From Brevipalpus yothersi (Eukaryota > Arthropoda > Arachnida > Trombidiformes > Tenuipalpidae), in NCBI GenBank assembly GCA_003956705.1, contig QZCP01000014.1, forward strand, positions 7,319 through 71,318: a stretch of DNA of 64,000 nt. The letters run 5' to 3'. Positions 48,664 through 59,788 of the stretch are shown one piece after another. Below the pieces are notes generated by a model. That model ran no database searches, was not told the origin of the DNA, and saw nothing but the letters and a program-made list of their open reading frames with translations. The first letter of the stretch is position 1. Every line of letters starts with the position of its first letter. Position numbers and translations under genes: made by a program.

Positions 48664-51470
48664 CTGTCATTCTCGAATCCATTTTTGAGTCCTTGATCGA
48701 GAGTTTCTCGTTTCATCCAAGACTTCGGCATTAATTCTATCATGAAAAATACTATCGATCGGGAAAAATATAAATTCCTCTGAAATTCGAACTCATTTTC
48801 CGTGAACCTTTCTAGAGATATCGATCATGGAGCCTATACCTGATTGCTCTGTGTTGTTCTGATAGAGAATTCTCATACTTCAAATTAATTTTAATTATTA
48901 ATTAATTAATCTCACACTCTGATCGGATGAGAGGAGCGTTCAACTAAGACTTGAGTATGACTTCTTTGACAGAGATGGTAAACTGTTAAAATATTGCTGA
49001 ATCCTGCCGAGTTTAGCTCATTTGGAGGCGAGTGGAACTTTATGGGGTCTTGATGGATTGGTTCTTTTCATCACTTCTCCTGTGGTAAATATCGAACTTC
49101 AGATGAAAGAGTTGGACTCTATGCACCCAAGTTACATGCAACTCTATTTTGAACGCTGAAACCTGCTCAGAATCGTCATTGTTGGGCCGATGGCTCATAC
49201 CTCATCTGATCACACATTTGTTAAAAAAATATATGATACCACTTTTATTTCAAAATGATGATTTCTGTCTGAAATGGAAAGAATGGTTATACTGCCAAGA
49301 GTATGAGTCATGAGAAGTTCTGATCCAGATTTTTGGTCTGATCACACTTGACTACACCTGATAAGATAGCATAATCAAAATCAAAGAGGAGGCACTTTTC
49401 TCATGGAGAATGAGTATTGTCTTAAATTTTTTCAGATGATCGATTTTTTGCATGCATGGAGAATACTTTTTGAACTTCTAGCTCAGAAAAAATCTCCAAA
49501 TTCAATAGACGTTTTAATTTATGAGGTCAGTTAAAACATGAAATAACCTTTTTCGTAAAGTGACGTGAATTTTCCTGGAAAAAAAAGTTTTAAGCCGTAA
49601 AAATATTTCACTAAGATCCATGCAGTGAAAAAACTCCTTTCTCACAAATTTTCATCATGATAGAAGAGTTTTTCATGATCATTTTGGAAACTTTCTTGTT
49701 GATCCATTATTTCGTCTCAAATTAAGTATCATCGAGTGAATTAGATTTTGCTAACTTTCAGTGGTCTATCTGATGATAACGTGACATTCCATATTATTTT
49801 CAATTTCTGTTTTGATTGTTGATGTTTATTTTCGAGGATGAGAATTTTGATCAATTCTCACCTAATTGTGAAGATCAATACCACGAGAAGTTTGTCTGTA
49901 CTTTATTAGCTCAGTGACTCCGAAATTTTTTTAACCTTACTCTGAAGAGATCGAAATTCACTAGCCAAGAAAAAATGTCGATCGAGAGATCAGTAACAAC
50001 TGCTCAAGCAAAACGGTTCGGACCCTGATTTCTAACTTAACTCGAGAGAAATTCAGGTGAATTGCATTAGCAATCAATCACGGTTACTTTCCTTTCGCAA
50101 CTAACGGAGGCTATCATGCAATGGTAAGCAATCCGTGAAATCATACGATCGATGTCTGGAAAAACATTTTCTGTAGGCTTGATAAAAAATTAAGTCTAGA
50201 CAATTCTTCTTATGCACTTGTTCTTCAATTTTGATCAAATTTTTCTCTTAGTTGGAAAACATCGATATCTCTTAGCAAGAATATGATCTTCTCACCTTTG
50301 AGGAATGTTTAACTGTACCAGAAAAAAACGCGTATCAAATCAAGTGGGTATACTTAGTTTCTCAGAGGTGAGGAATTTTTCATCCACATAGAGTTGGGAA
50401 AACAGTCAGAGGGTAATGGAAGAGACAGGAATAGAAGAGAATGGAGCAGTTCTGAAACAGATCTGAACATCGATGCCCAAGAAACATATTCAATACAACT
50501 TCACGGATATGAATTGTTTACCTCAGTGATCATTGCTCGATCGTACGATTAGTTTGAGGAAATATGTAGCTTCGACATGTTCGGTTATTCTCTTAATATT
50601 TATATTTATTGAGATCAAGTTAATTGAATCTCAATACCTTCTCTCTCCCTGTTGCCAGTGAGAAAAAAGTTGAAATTGATGTATGGGCTAATTATATTCA
50701 TGCTGAAAACTACTGTTTCATTCTACTCTGGATTGACAAAAAAGGATTAGGTTCATCTCTCATAAGAGAAGGATCATTTAACACAGAAAAAATGCTGAAA
50801 ATGAGGTCTCATCTGAAAATATGAGTGTCATATGTAGGTCAATGTGTAGATGTGTAGCTCAAATGTGTATAATGATATGAACACATGTATCGTATGGCTA
50901 GGGATGTTCAATACTGAGAATTAAGAGTTGGGATGAGCTCAAGCTTGCGTTGGTAGATGAAGATTAGGTTAACCACTCGCGTTGATATGTAAATAATGGT
51001 ATTTGATGGTTTTTTTCACAATTTTTCATCAATTGCTTCGCTTATATCAATAGTCCAAGATAAATTTTTGAATATCAGTGAATATTAATACAAGAATGCA
51101 AAAAATTTGTGAAAATATCCCTCGGATAAGTTTTAGTTTTTAAAACAGCTCGAAGTCGATTGTGTATGGGTCCAAAATGAAATCACTAAAAGCGGAAGCA
51201 ATAAAAGGTGAGCCCGAAATAATTCTAGATATGTTGCCAGATTATTGAGATCTAAGTGATCGAAAAATTTTAACCTTATTGAGAGATGTTAAACTGTTTG
51301 ATCGAGTTCAATTTGATTCAGTTTCATTTTATCCTGTGTGATCTTTGACTGGAAAAATTCCACCTCGTCTATAATCTTTCGGTTTTTGGCAGTGAGAAAA
51401 TCTCCTAGTAATCGCTATTAGTGGGAAGTTGAAACTATTTTGTTCTTTTTAGAGCGTTTGATATCGAGAA
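48664..51470. other. Mosaic non-coding region
   Basis: No gene is seen. Bases about 49570-50530 duplicate about 44990-45905 (shared GATGAGAATTTTGATCAATT, CAGTGACTC, and ATTGTTTACCTCAG near the right end). The rest is AT-rich with short open frames only. Confidence 0.5.
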
Positions 51471-51471
51471 A

Positions 51472-52110
51472 ATCGAAGTTCTGATGATAATAATTTCTTT
51501 GCTCTGTTTCCCTGTTTCTTGCACAGGTAATACAAAGTAAAATAAAGATGACCAAACAATTGAAAAGAAATGATCAAATCAGAGGATTATTCTGGTCCAA
51601 TTCGTCACATTGATAATGGAAAGAGATCTGAGGAAGAAGTTAACGCAATAGAAATGGATGCAGCTCTTTCCAAAGATATAACATTGCATTGAAAATATGA
51701 ATAACAACGTGATTCATATTATTCAGCTATTGGTTATCTTGATTACGAATTCTTTCAAGAACGAATAGGTCTCTAAAACCAAGATGAATGTGATAATCGA
51801 AGTTGAAGATGTTGGTTTTTTGGATATTTTTATCAAAATACCTGATGAGATTCACTGTTAAGAGTGGTGTTCCAGCAAAATTATCTAGATTGGTGTGATA
51901 AAATACATGTATCGCCTCTCTTCATTCAATAGTCATAGGACCTGATGGTGAAATCGCCCATTAAGAGGATAGAGTTTCTTCTGGAGAATACTTTCAAAGC
52001 CTACATGGATAATGTTTAAAACTACCACTATAGTAATGAGTGGTCAATATTGTCCCGTATTTATCATATTTTCGTATTTTGATTGCTCATAGAACAGCTA
52101 CTCAACACAG
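51472..52110 (+). pseudogene. Decayed GOLD-chimera copy on the plus strand
   Basis: The same order as the gene at 39950-40590 can be followed in broken frames: a signal-like stretch (ISLLCFPVSCTG), the acidic region (around 51570-51640), GOLD pieces (SYYSAIGYLDYEFFQERI, then VGFLDIFIKI), and after an intron-like gap GPDGEIAH and EDRVSSGEY. Several stops and frameshifts make it non-functional. The position of the family ATG reads ATC. This copy is more diverged than the one at 52.9 kb and lies in the opposite orientation. Confidence 0.7.
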
Positions 52111-52329
52111 AGAAATTATGACTCATGACTAATTCTTTTGAAGATTTGACAAATCAATCAATCGAATCAATATGAAATGGTGGATCTTGAACAAGAGCAT
52201 AAATGGAGCTGTTGAAATATACACTGTATCTGATAACAGAATCTTGAAATATCAAGATCGATTCAATTATAATCCTCCTGGACACAATAGTCCTTGGAGA
52301 CAAATACTGTATCTTCCATCGATAACCCC

Positions 52330-52610
52330 ACTGTCATGGGATGAATTGCTCGGGTAGCTTTGCAGGTCTTATGGCGCCTTTGGCCACTTCAATTCTTGTT
52401 GGTGAATCAAAGGATCCAAAGGACCGGCTAACGATATCGATTGATATTATCGAAATATTATTGTTTTGTCTAGTTGGTGAGGTCGAATGTTCAGCCTTTG
52501 GATCCTTTGTATCGAGCTGGAGGTGGAGAGAGCAAGTTGAAAGGGAGACAATGTAATTGATATTGGTAGAATCAAAAAATATCGTGGATAGCCTACTGGT
52601 ACCAGGTTGA
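52330..52610 (+). pseudogene. SLC17 copy 2 last-exon fragment
   Basis: Shows MNCSGSFAGLMAPLATSILV and GESKDPKD, matching the last exon of SLC17 copy 2 (FAGFLVPLATSILVGESKNP). A deletion after KD removes the membrane segment that should follow, and frameshifts follow. No upstream exons are present. It marks the left edge of duplication copy C. Confidence 0.85.
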
Positions 52611-52879
52611 GGTGAATTTGAGAGCATTTCATGATTGGGTGGTGATGACATGATTAGTTGTTCATGTTCATTTATTAATAGTCATATTGGTTACCTCGAA
52701 TATTGATGACAACTTTCATAAGCCCATTTCATACTGAGACCCCAGATTCACCATTTCAGATTCTAATATGAACAGCATTAATTTTACCTACCTTGGTAGG
52801 TTGTGTGCTTTGATTCATTGTGATTAGGAGTTCTTTTATGTGGATCGAGAATATAACACCTCTGAAAGACAACGTTGAT

Positions 52880-53440
52880 CGAATTACTAGTGCAATAGTG
52901 GTTAGCACCATACATATGAGCTATGAAAGCATATTGTCCAGAAGAAACTCTGTCCTCTTAATGGACAATTTTACCATCAGGCCCTAAACATATCAGAAAA
53001 GAGAGGCAATATCTTAACATATCAATTCTCGAAACATTGACAGGCCTTATATCAATCTCTACCAGTCAATCATACCGATTATTTCGACTCAAATATCCAA
53101 AAAACCACCATCAACCACTTTGATCATCAAACCCATCTTGGTATCGCTGACCATGAGTTGATGAAGACAAGAACAAAAGCTACATTAATACACATCACGA
53201 ATCACTATTGTTGTATATTTTTTTGATAATTGCTTTGAATCCACTCATTAGGCTGGATTTATTCTAATTGTGCCAGTTTCTATCACAGATCTTTCTCGAT
53301 CCAGCTCATATTGATACCAATGGAATCAGAGTAATTGCTTGATTCGGCCATTTTATCGAATGTTCGATCATCTCCACCCTGTTAAATATAGCTGTGAAAA
53401 GAACAGCAAAACAGAGTATAAAAATTACGAAAATTTTCAT
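52880..53440 (-). pseudogene. GOLD-chimera pseudogene in copy C
   Basis: Starts with an intact ATG (MKIFVIFILCFAVLFTA) at 53440 but is then shifted out of frame in the acidic region and hits stops. The second exon still shows GPDGKIVH, then a stop, then EDRVSSGQYAF. Its value is that it keeps the ATG that the better-preserved copy at 40590 has lost. Confidence 0.8.
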
Positions 53441-53688
53441 TTTATCAGAATCGAGGGCTTCGAAATGGACACAATGCTTTCAACTTCATACTGAAATTGC
53501 TGACTATGAGAGCTCTTGAATCATGAAAACTAATAATAATAATAAAAGATCACAGGGAGAATTTCCGTTTTATCATCGCTCATAATAAAACTAAATTAAA
53601 TTAAATTCAACCCGATCAGACAGTTCATCTGGATCTCTCAAACCAGTGAATTGTTATCGATGAGATTCTTACATTTCTTCAACATATT

Positions 53689-53885
53689 TAGGCTGGAATT
53701 TGTTTTGATAGACCTTTTATTGATTCCACTTTGGATGCTTGCATTCATGAATTCATACGCGACCACCTTTGATCCAGTGAACTCTCATAGCTTCTTTGAA
53801 GCAATTTTTCACTGATTTTCTTCATTTTCCGAATACCAATATTCAGAGATTCGATCCTGGAAGTCATTCAAACAGTAAAAAAGGT
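53689..53885 (+). pseudogene. SLC17 copy 1 debris in copy C
   Basis: Equivalent of 40839-41036: a worn third-exon piece and a C-terminal piece (CCAATATTCAGAGATTCGAT), with nothing between them that codes. Confidence 0.65.
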
Positions 53886-54037
53886 AAATACTTCAATTAT
53901 ACTTCCTTCCTCCAGCCTCATTTCACTAGTTGTGAGACACAGGCTTCGGTGAAAGTATTACAGAGAGGAGGTAAAACACCAACATTGCAATGGAATATAA
54001 CATCGACTAAAGCGATGGAAAAGATCACTTCGGTCAG

Positions 54038-54555
54038 TCATTTTTGATCACTGTGGGTCCTTTTCTTTTCGGACCTCAGAAACTTGAGAGGATGCTGGAA
54101 GAAATTTCTGATTGACCTCCATGTTTTTGCAAGCTTACCCTTAATTTTGTCTCTAGTTGAATTTGGGAGCTTTTTACCAAGTTTTTTTAGGTCAGATTTG
54201 TACAACTTTCTGTTCTTGGCCAACTCTCACCAAAAAGCAGCACTCAGTTTGGGCCTATGTTTGAGGTTAAGCTCACCGATTTTCCCCACTTCTTCGAAAA
54301 TGTTCTGAAGTTCATCACAGTTATCATATACTTTCTTAGCAAGAGCTTTGAAACCCTCTTGTACAGATGGATTCAGTTCATCTATTCCTTTTTTCCTCGA
54401 AAACCTTTTTCCTGTCCAGCTCTGCATCTCCATCGAGAGATCAGGATAATCGCCACTCTTGATTATTTCCTCTATGACATGTACATCTTCCTCATGGTCA
54501 GGTTTGACAAACAAAGTACATTCAAACTTATTAAAAAGATCACCAAAATTTTCAT
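54038..54555 (-). pseudogene. Helical membrane protein pseudogene in copy C
   Basis: Starts at an ATG at 54555. A compensating frameshift pair scrambles the AELDRKK region, and a stop replaces the Lys after LSAAFW. Beyond the stop the frame continues well (ELAKNRKLYKSDLKKLGKK). The membrane segment and tail are disrupted. The remaining similarity to 41078-41710 is high, so inactivation is fairly recent. Confidence 0.85.
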
Positions 54556-56570
54556 TTCAAGACACGTTCAAAAGTAACAATGTTCTTTACACATTTAGCA
54601 TTCTTACTGTCTTGACTCTCTTACAGCTAGCAAACTGGACAAAAACACACTGATGAAAGATGTAAATTACCCATCACTTTGTGTACAATTTTGCTCACTG
54701 TATCTTGGTTTGAAAACGATCAACAAGATGATGAGTTCTAATACAATGGAACTGAGACAGACTTGTGAGAGGCCATTGTCTTCACATCTCGTTTTGATCC
54801 GATTCAGACAGCTGAATAAGGCTGACTTAACTAATTCGATGAACGGAAACACGTGAAAGATCATTTATAAAATGAAGTAAAGCTTCGAGAAGTGCTTTTA
54901 GAGGTGCAATCTTCTACAATTATCATTAAGTTATTTAATTCATGTAGAAACTAATTGAAAATAGTTATGAAACATGGCTATGGAAATATTATCATCGAGC
55001 GCTCCTAGATGTAAGTCTGTTTGTCTGCTTCCTGCAAAAATTAGATGATCAAGATGTATATTTTCTAATTGTTGATAATGTTGAACTAAATTGAAAATTC
55101 ATTTCATTTTTCACTTCTATCACAACTCAAACTCTTACAACGTTTGGTGAATTCGATGAAATTCGACTGATATAATTAAAAATCTTTTTTTCATAAAAAG
55201 CTTAGTTTTGGAGTAATTTCTCATGGGAAATTTCCTTGATTGGAGCATGATATCCTCGTTTTAGGTTGATTTTAACTTTCACATAATACCCAAAGTTCTC
55301 AATATTACTGAATGAAACTTTAACGAAAGGAATTATAATTTTATAAAAATATCCTCCAGTTTCATCCTTGATACTGAATGAATTGAATGTTTGAAAGACG
55401 AACCAATTTTGCATTTCTTTTTCATGATAAACACCCAATTCTTTGGTTCAAAAATGAATATAGCTATCATATGCAACCAGGTTCTTTTTATAACATTGAT
55501 AGAATACTTACTCAGAGGAATCTGATTTTTTAAAGTCATCTCCATGATGGGTCTTCTTCATCAAGTTTAACAGTCCAATTCTGGATAAATAATGACCCAA
55601 TTTGTCATATCAAAGCGAAACAGAGCAAATAATGTTGAGATGTATCAATATTATATTATTATATCATATTATTGTATCACGTCGACGTCACGTCATGTAC
55701 TGAAGAGATGCTCGGTGCAGATGAGAGCTCAATTCTTTTGGAAATTAGTTAACATTTTTCATTATTTATTTATTTATCTGAGTTCTGATTGAGGTTTACA
55801 ATGTTATTAAAATTGCTGACCGTTCAAGAATTGAGTTCTATTTGTGTGTGTGATTCATGTCAGTTCGACGAAACACATTCTCTCTAGTTTACGCCTTGTA
55901 CTGATGCCACTAGCACAAGAAATACAACTGGTAATGATTCATCTTCAACGAATGTCAGCGAATGTTGTCCAATACTAATATCTGTAATTTTTATCAGATG
56001 AATTAACCTCAACCTGTACCAAAAGCTATCAAATCTTTTTATACTCTCATTCGAAGTCAACATGAAAGTAGTTTGAGTGTAATCAATGGTGTTAAACTAA
56101 TTTGTAAGTAAAGGCGTGAAGTGCGGAAGATATGGTATCATGACCAAAATCAATCTGATCGATGAAATCGAAATTGGCTGCATTGGTGCATTGCAGGAGA
56201 GTCTATGATATGTCAACTAAGAATGTAAGAATGTAAGAAAATGGTTGCGTATAAAACCATCAACCATGGTACATAGATGTATGTTAGAAGAGGCTTTCAA
56301 CGTTTATCTTTTATAGATCGCTCATTTTCTTCATAGACATTATAATCTACGTGGCACTTCCACTGCTAACAATCATAATATGGAAAGTATCGATTACACT
56401 GGTGATGAATCTGATCTAGTGATGGTGGATCCTTCTCTAGTCCATTCTGAGGCCAATTTTTCCTTTAAAACAAGCCGTCAGTGTGCCATTGATAAAACTT
56501 GGAAATAAATCCTGATCCACATGGAACAGCGCGTATCCAAACATCTACCACAACCGTTCAGCTGGTCAAT

Positions 56571-58235
56571 CTTGAAAAGTGTTTCTAATAGATCCATCAA
56601 ATATGGAATTTGATGAATTAAAAATAGTTATCAGCTCATCTATCGCTTTATGCTGCTGAAGCTGCTCTGTTTATGATCGACAGCATCTGGACATCGTAAG
56701 CTTTGTGCTGTAAATTCATTCAATAGAATAGCGAACTATTTTCGGAAACATTGAAGTATTTAATATTGATAAACATCTCGCAAAAATGAATGAGGAATAT
56801 ATATCCATGGATCAAAGAACATGAAACCCAATGAATTAGGAATAGATCAGGCAATGATTCCGTAGAACCCGATTGATATGAATATAAGCTTTCGGGTTAA
56901 TCCGTTGAATTCAATATGAATAGAAAAATAAATCAATTTTCTGAGATTTTTAGTCTGAATTGTTCGTCATCGGACTTGTATAATGAATGAATCATGGATC
57001 ATACATATGCATGTATATATTTCTCTATTCAATTTCTAACTATAATCATTGATTAAAATCAATCGAAAGCCTTTCATCAATCGATAAAAATGCTTTTCCA
57101 TTTTTTCAAAATCGTTAGCAAGTCTCTAGTGTCCATCAATAATACCATAATTAGAACTATGTGTAAGAACGGGAAAAGTATACATTTTCTCGACAACACT
57201 GTATATGGGGCTAGCATGCTATGAAAGTTCGAGCAAATATTAGATTCTTCATATGAACATCAATGTGAGTCTTATGTTTGACGAACTTAATCTTATGATC
57301 TCTTCTCTCCTAAAATCAATCAGCATTCTTATCCAAGGCCAAGATAGATTTTTAATCATCGAGAGAGAGAGAGAGATGAATTCTTCATCAGATGCCTAGT
57401 AAGAGAAACTTATCAAATAATACAGTAAAAAAGATATCAGAGGAGGTTAACTTTTTCTTCCGAGAATCATTTCCGTTTGGATATTGTTTTGATGAAGAGA
57501 GAAATATTTCAATCCATTGTGATATATACATGTGTTGCATATATTTTTTCCCAGTCTACGAGAAAAATAATGTTGAGTTAGTTAGAGAAGATAATTGTGT
57601 TCCATCTGCTCTCAATACACTCAAATCTGTCCATCATCAAGTGGAAAGTAAGTCGATGAGAAGTTGATAATGTAATTATCAAGTTATTATTATTATTATT
57701 ATTATTATTGTAATGTGATTAGAGTGATGAAGATCTCCATCCAAATGTAAAAAGAGGATGAAAAAAAATGTGTTCGCAAATAAAATTGCAATTTAAATTA
57801 GCTAAAATTATAAATTAATTCATTTAATTATTTGTATAAACGGTAAAGGCTGCCAGGGCCAGAGAAACATACATCAAATTAAGAGATGTTGAATGAGAAG
57901 GATTCTTCCAATCAAATCATCAACTTATTAAAACTTTCAGCGTTGATAAGATGGATAAAAATCTTTCATAGCAGCTTGCCCAATTGAGCATACATTGTGC
58001 ATTCATGAGTTCTTCTTGTAATTTAAAATTAGTCTGATTAGTGGAGATGAATAAGTTCCGATTGAAGACATGAAAGAGATGAGAAACTCTGAGCCCCTCC
58101 TCATTAGATGATGATGATGTCATAGTAAGAGGAAATGATGAGTATAAAAAGTAGACTAAAATTCTCTCAAACTTTATTTTATTCAAGCTGATGATCTGAA
58201 TTATTATTATTTCAATGGTGCTTTCAGTTTGCAAA
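56571..58235. other. Intergenic region, no gene seen
   Basis: AT-rich. Contains short (GA)n at about 57360-57376 and (TTA)n at about 57682-57710. The end near 58200 is the likely promoter and 5' UTR of the next gene. Confidence 0.5.
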
Positions 58236-58952
58236 ATGAGATTACTCGTTGTCCTTTTCACAGTACTGATTCCTTTTACACTTTGTGACTCTCAAGATGA
58301 GCCCATCGATCCTCAAGAAGAGTATAGAGCCATCATGGACAAAGTTGGTTTCGCACATTTGGATGGATCTGTTCAGAAGGGAATTCACAATATTGCTAAT
58401 GACATCATCATGAGTAATCCTAAATTAAAAGAAAAGGCTGACGAAATCAACAGCAAAGAAGAAGTGAATCCAGAGGATCGTCAAGAATTCTCGAAACTAT
58501 TCCAGGAAGCATTTGAAGCGAATAAAACTTTTTATCGAGCTGAAGGTAGAAGAATTATGGAAAATGTTCCTCGACTTGTGATCAATTCCATAACGAACAA
58601 AATTAGTCAACTATGGAACAGATTTGTGAGCTTTTTGAAACGAACTTGGAGAAAAATCACCGGAAAATTTGGGAATGATGGTCGAACCAAGAGAGATGCT
58701 CGTGTTTCTCATGTTTCTCATGTTTCTCATGTCGCTCACCATCATAGTCCACCTCCGCCACCTCGACATCTTCCACCTCCTCCACCACCCAGATTCCACC
58801 ATTCAACAGTCTTTTATACACCACCTCGTCCTACAACAGTCTATGTTTCAGATTCGCCTGGTGATTCAACAGAGCTAACAACTGGTCAATTCATAGCTGC
58901 AATCTTGATCATATGTCTTCTTTTCATTGCTGTCCCTCTAATTTTTGGATGA
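58236..58952 (+). CDS. Diverged relative of the helical membrane protein, with His/Pro-rich insert and C-terminal membrane segment
   Basis: One exon, 238 residues from the ATG at 58236 (MRLLVVLFTVLIPFTLC signal); an ATG at 58215 would add seven residues. The acidic start and helical region (GFAHLDGSVQKGIHNIAND, RQEFSKLFQEAFEANKTFY, WNRFVSFLKRTWRKITGKF) align by pattern with the gene at 41078-41710: same length, same basic end. It then differs: a dibasic GRTKRD site, a 9-base repeat coding SHVSHVSHVAHHH, poly-Pro blocks, and a hydrophobic end (GQFIAAILIICLLFIAVPLI) that finishes two residues later, as in tail-anchored or GPI-signal proteins. Function unknown. Possible processing at the TKR site would release the helical part; this is inference. 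Confidence 0.7.
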   Translation: MRLLVVLFTVLIPFTLCDSQDEPIDPQEEYRAIMDKVGFAHLDGSVQKGIHNIANDIIMSNPKLKEKADEINSKEEVNPEDRQEFSKLFQEAFEANKTFYRAEGRRIMENVPRLVINSITNKISQLWNRFVSFLKRTWRKITGKFGNDGRTKRDARVSHVSHVSHVAHHHSPPPPPRHLPPPPPPRFHHSTVFYTPPRPTTVYVSDSPGDSTELTTGQFIAAILIICLLFIAVPLIFG

Positions 58953-59033
58953 ATTATTGATCTGTAAGCCAGATGAGTAACGTAGACCCACTAGTAGACC
59001 TGAATTTTGACTACTAAAATCTTGTTGAATTTA

Positions 59034-59039
59034 AATAAA
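59034..59039 (+). terminator. Poly(A) signal of the 58236 gene
   Basis: AATAAA 82 bases after the stop codon. The sequence from here to 59788 shows no gene; 59325-59400 resembles 47160-47240. Confidence 0.5.
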
Positions 59040-59788
59040 CTGAGTGAGGATTGAAGATCAATCGCAAAACTTCCAAATGCTTGGAATTATATCAGATGAG
59101 GCATTTGATTGCCTACTTATAAGAAAATTTTCATCAAATTCAAAAACGATTGGAGAAAGCTGACCGCTTCTACATCGTACTTTCTGGCTCAAGAGCGTTT
59201 ATTTCTCTTTGCAGCATTTTTTTTCTCGCAACCATGATTATTTTCACTCAATAATTTGAAATTTATTTTCTTGAAGGAAGGAAGAGAGAATTCGGTTATC
59301 TGTGGCCGAAAAATTTCAAAATTTTGAGGCTCGAGTTCGATCAACAATAATGAATCGAGGAAGTTTCCGATGAATACAAAAATAAATAAAATTTCAAATC
59401 ATGTATATAATTCATGAATACAATGAATACATGTACCTTGCTAGCAAATAAAAAATCTTCTCAAAGAAGAATAGATCCCAAACAAAAAGAAAGAGAGCTA
59501 ATTTGTTTGAACATCACCGAAAAAAAATACACTAGTGGATATCATTGACGAATACATGTATTTAACTGACTGAGAATCAGAATGTATCTCAACAATGAGA
59601 GAAGATCGATCATTCATAAACATTCATCAATGAGCTTGTGATCGAAACTCACACCTAAATTACACTTAAAATCAACTCATCTTCTAGCCACGTACGCTCA
59701 TATTATTTGTCCATCATCAATTAGCTTTGTGAGATTGTGAATGTTATCTTCATAGTAGCGATTGTTAAACTATTTCATTGATATCGAG

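Larger units (their letters stand above)
52335..56570. repeat. Segmental duplication, copy C (decayed)
   Basis: Repeats the order of 39420-43790: SLC17 exon (+), GOLD chimera (-), SLC17 debris (+), helical gene (-), then the shared non-coding tail. The length is about the same. All coding parts here are broken. Confidence 0.85.

Noticed and set aside
57392..57667. 91-codon plus-strand frame
   Set aside because: No ATG context, domain, splice partner or poly(A) signal; composition of AT-rich noise.
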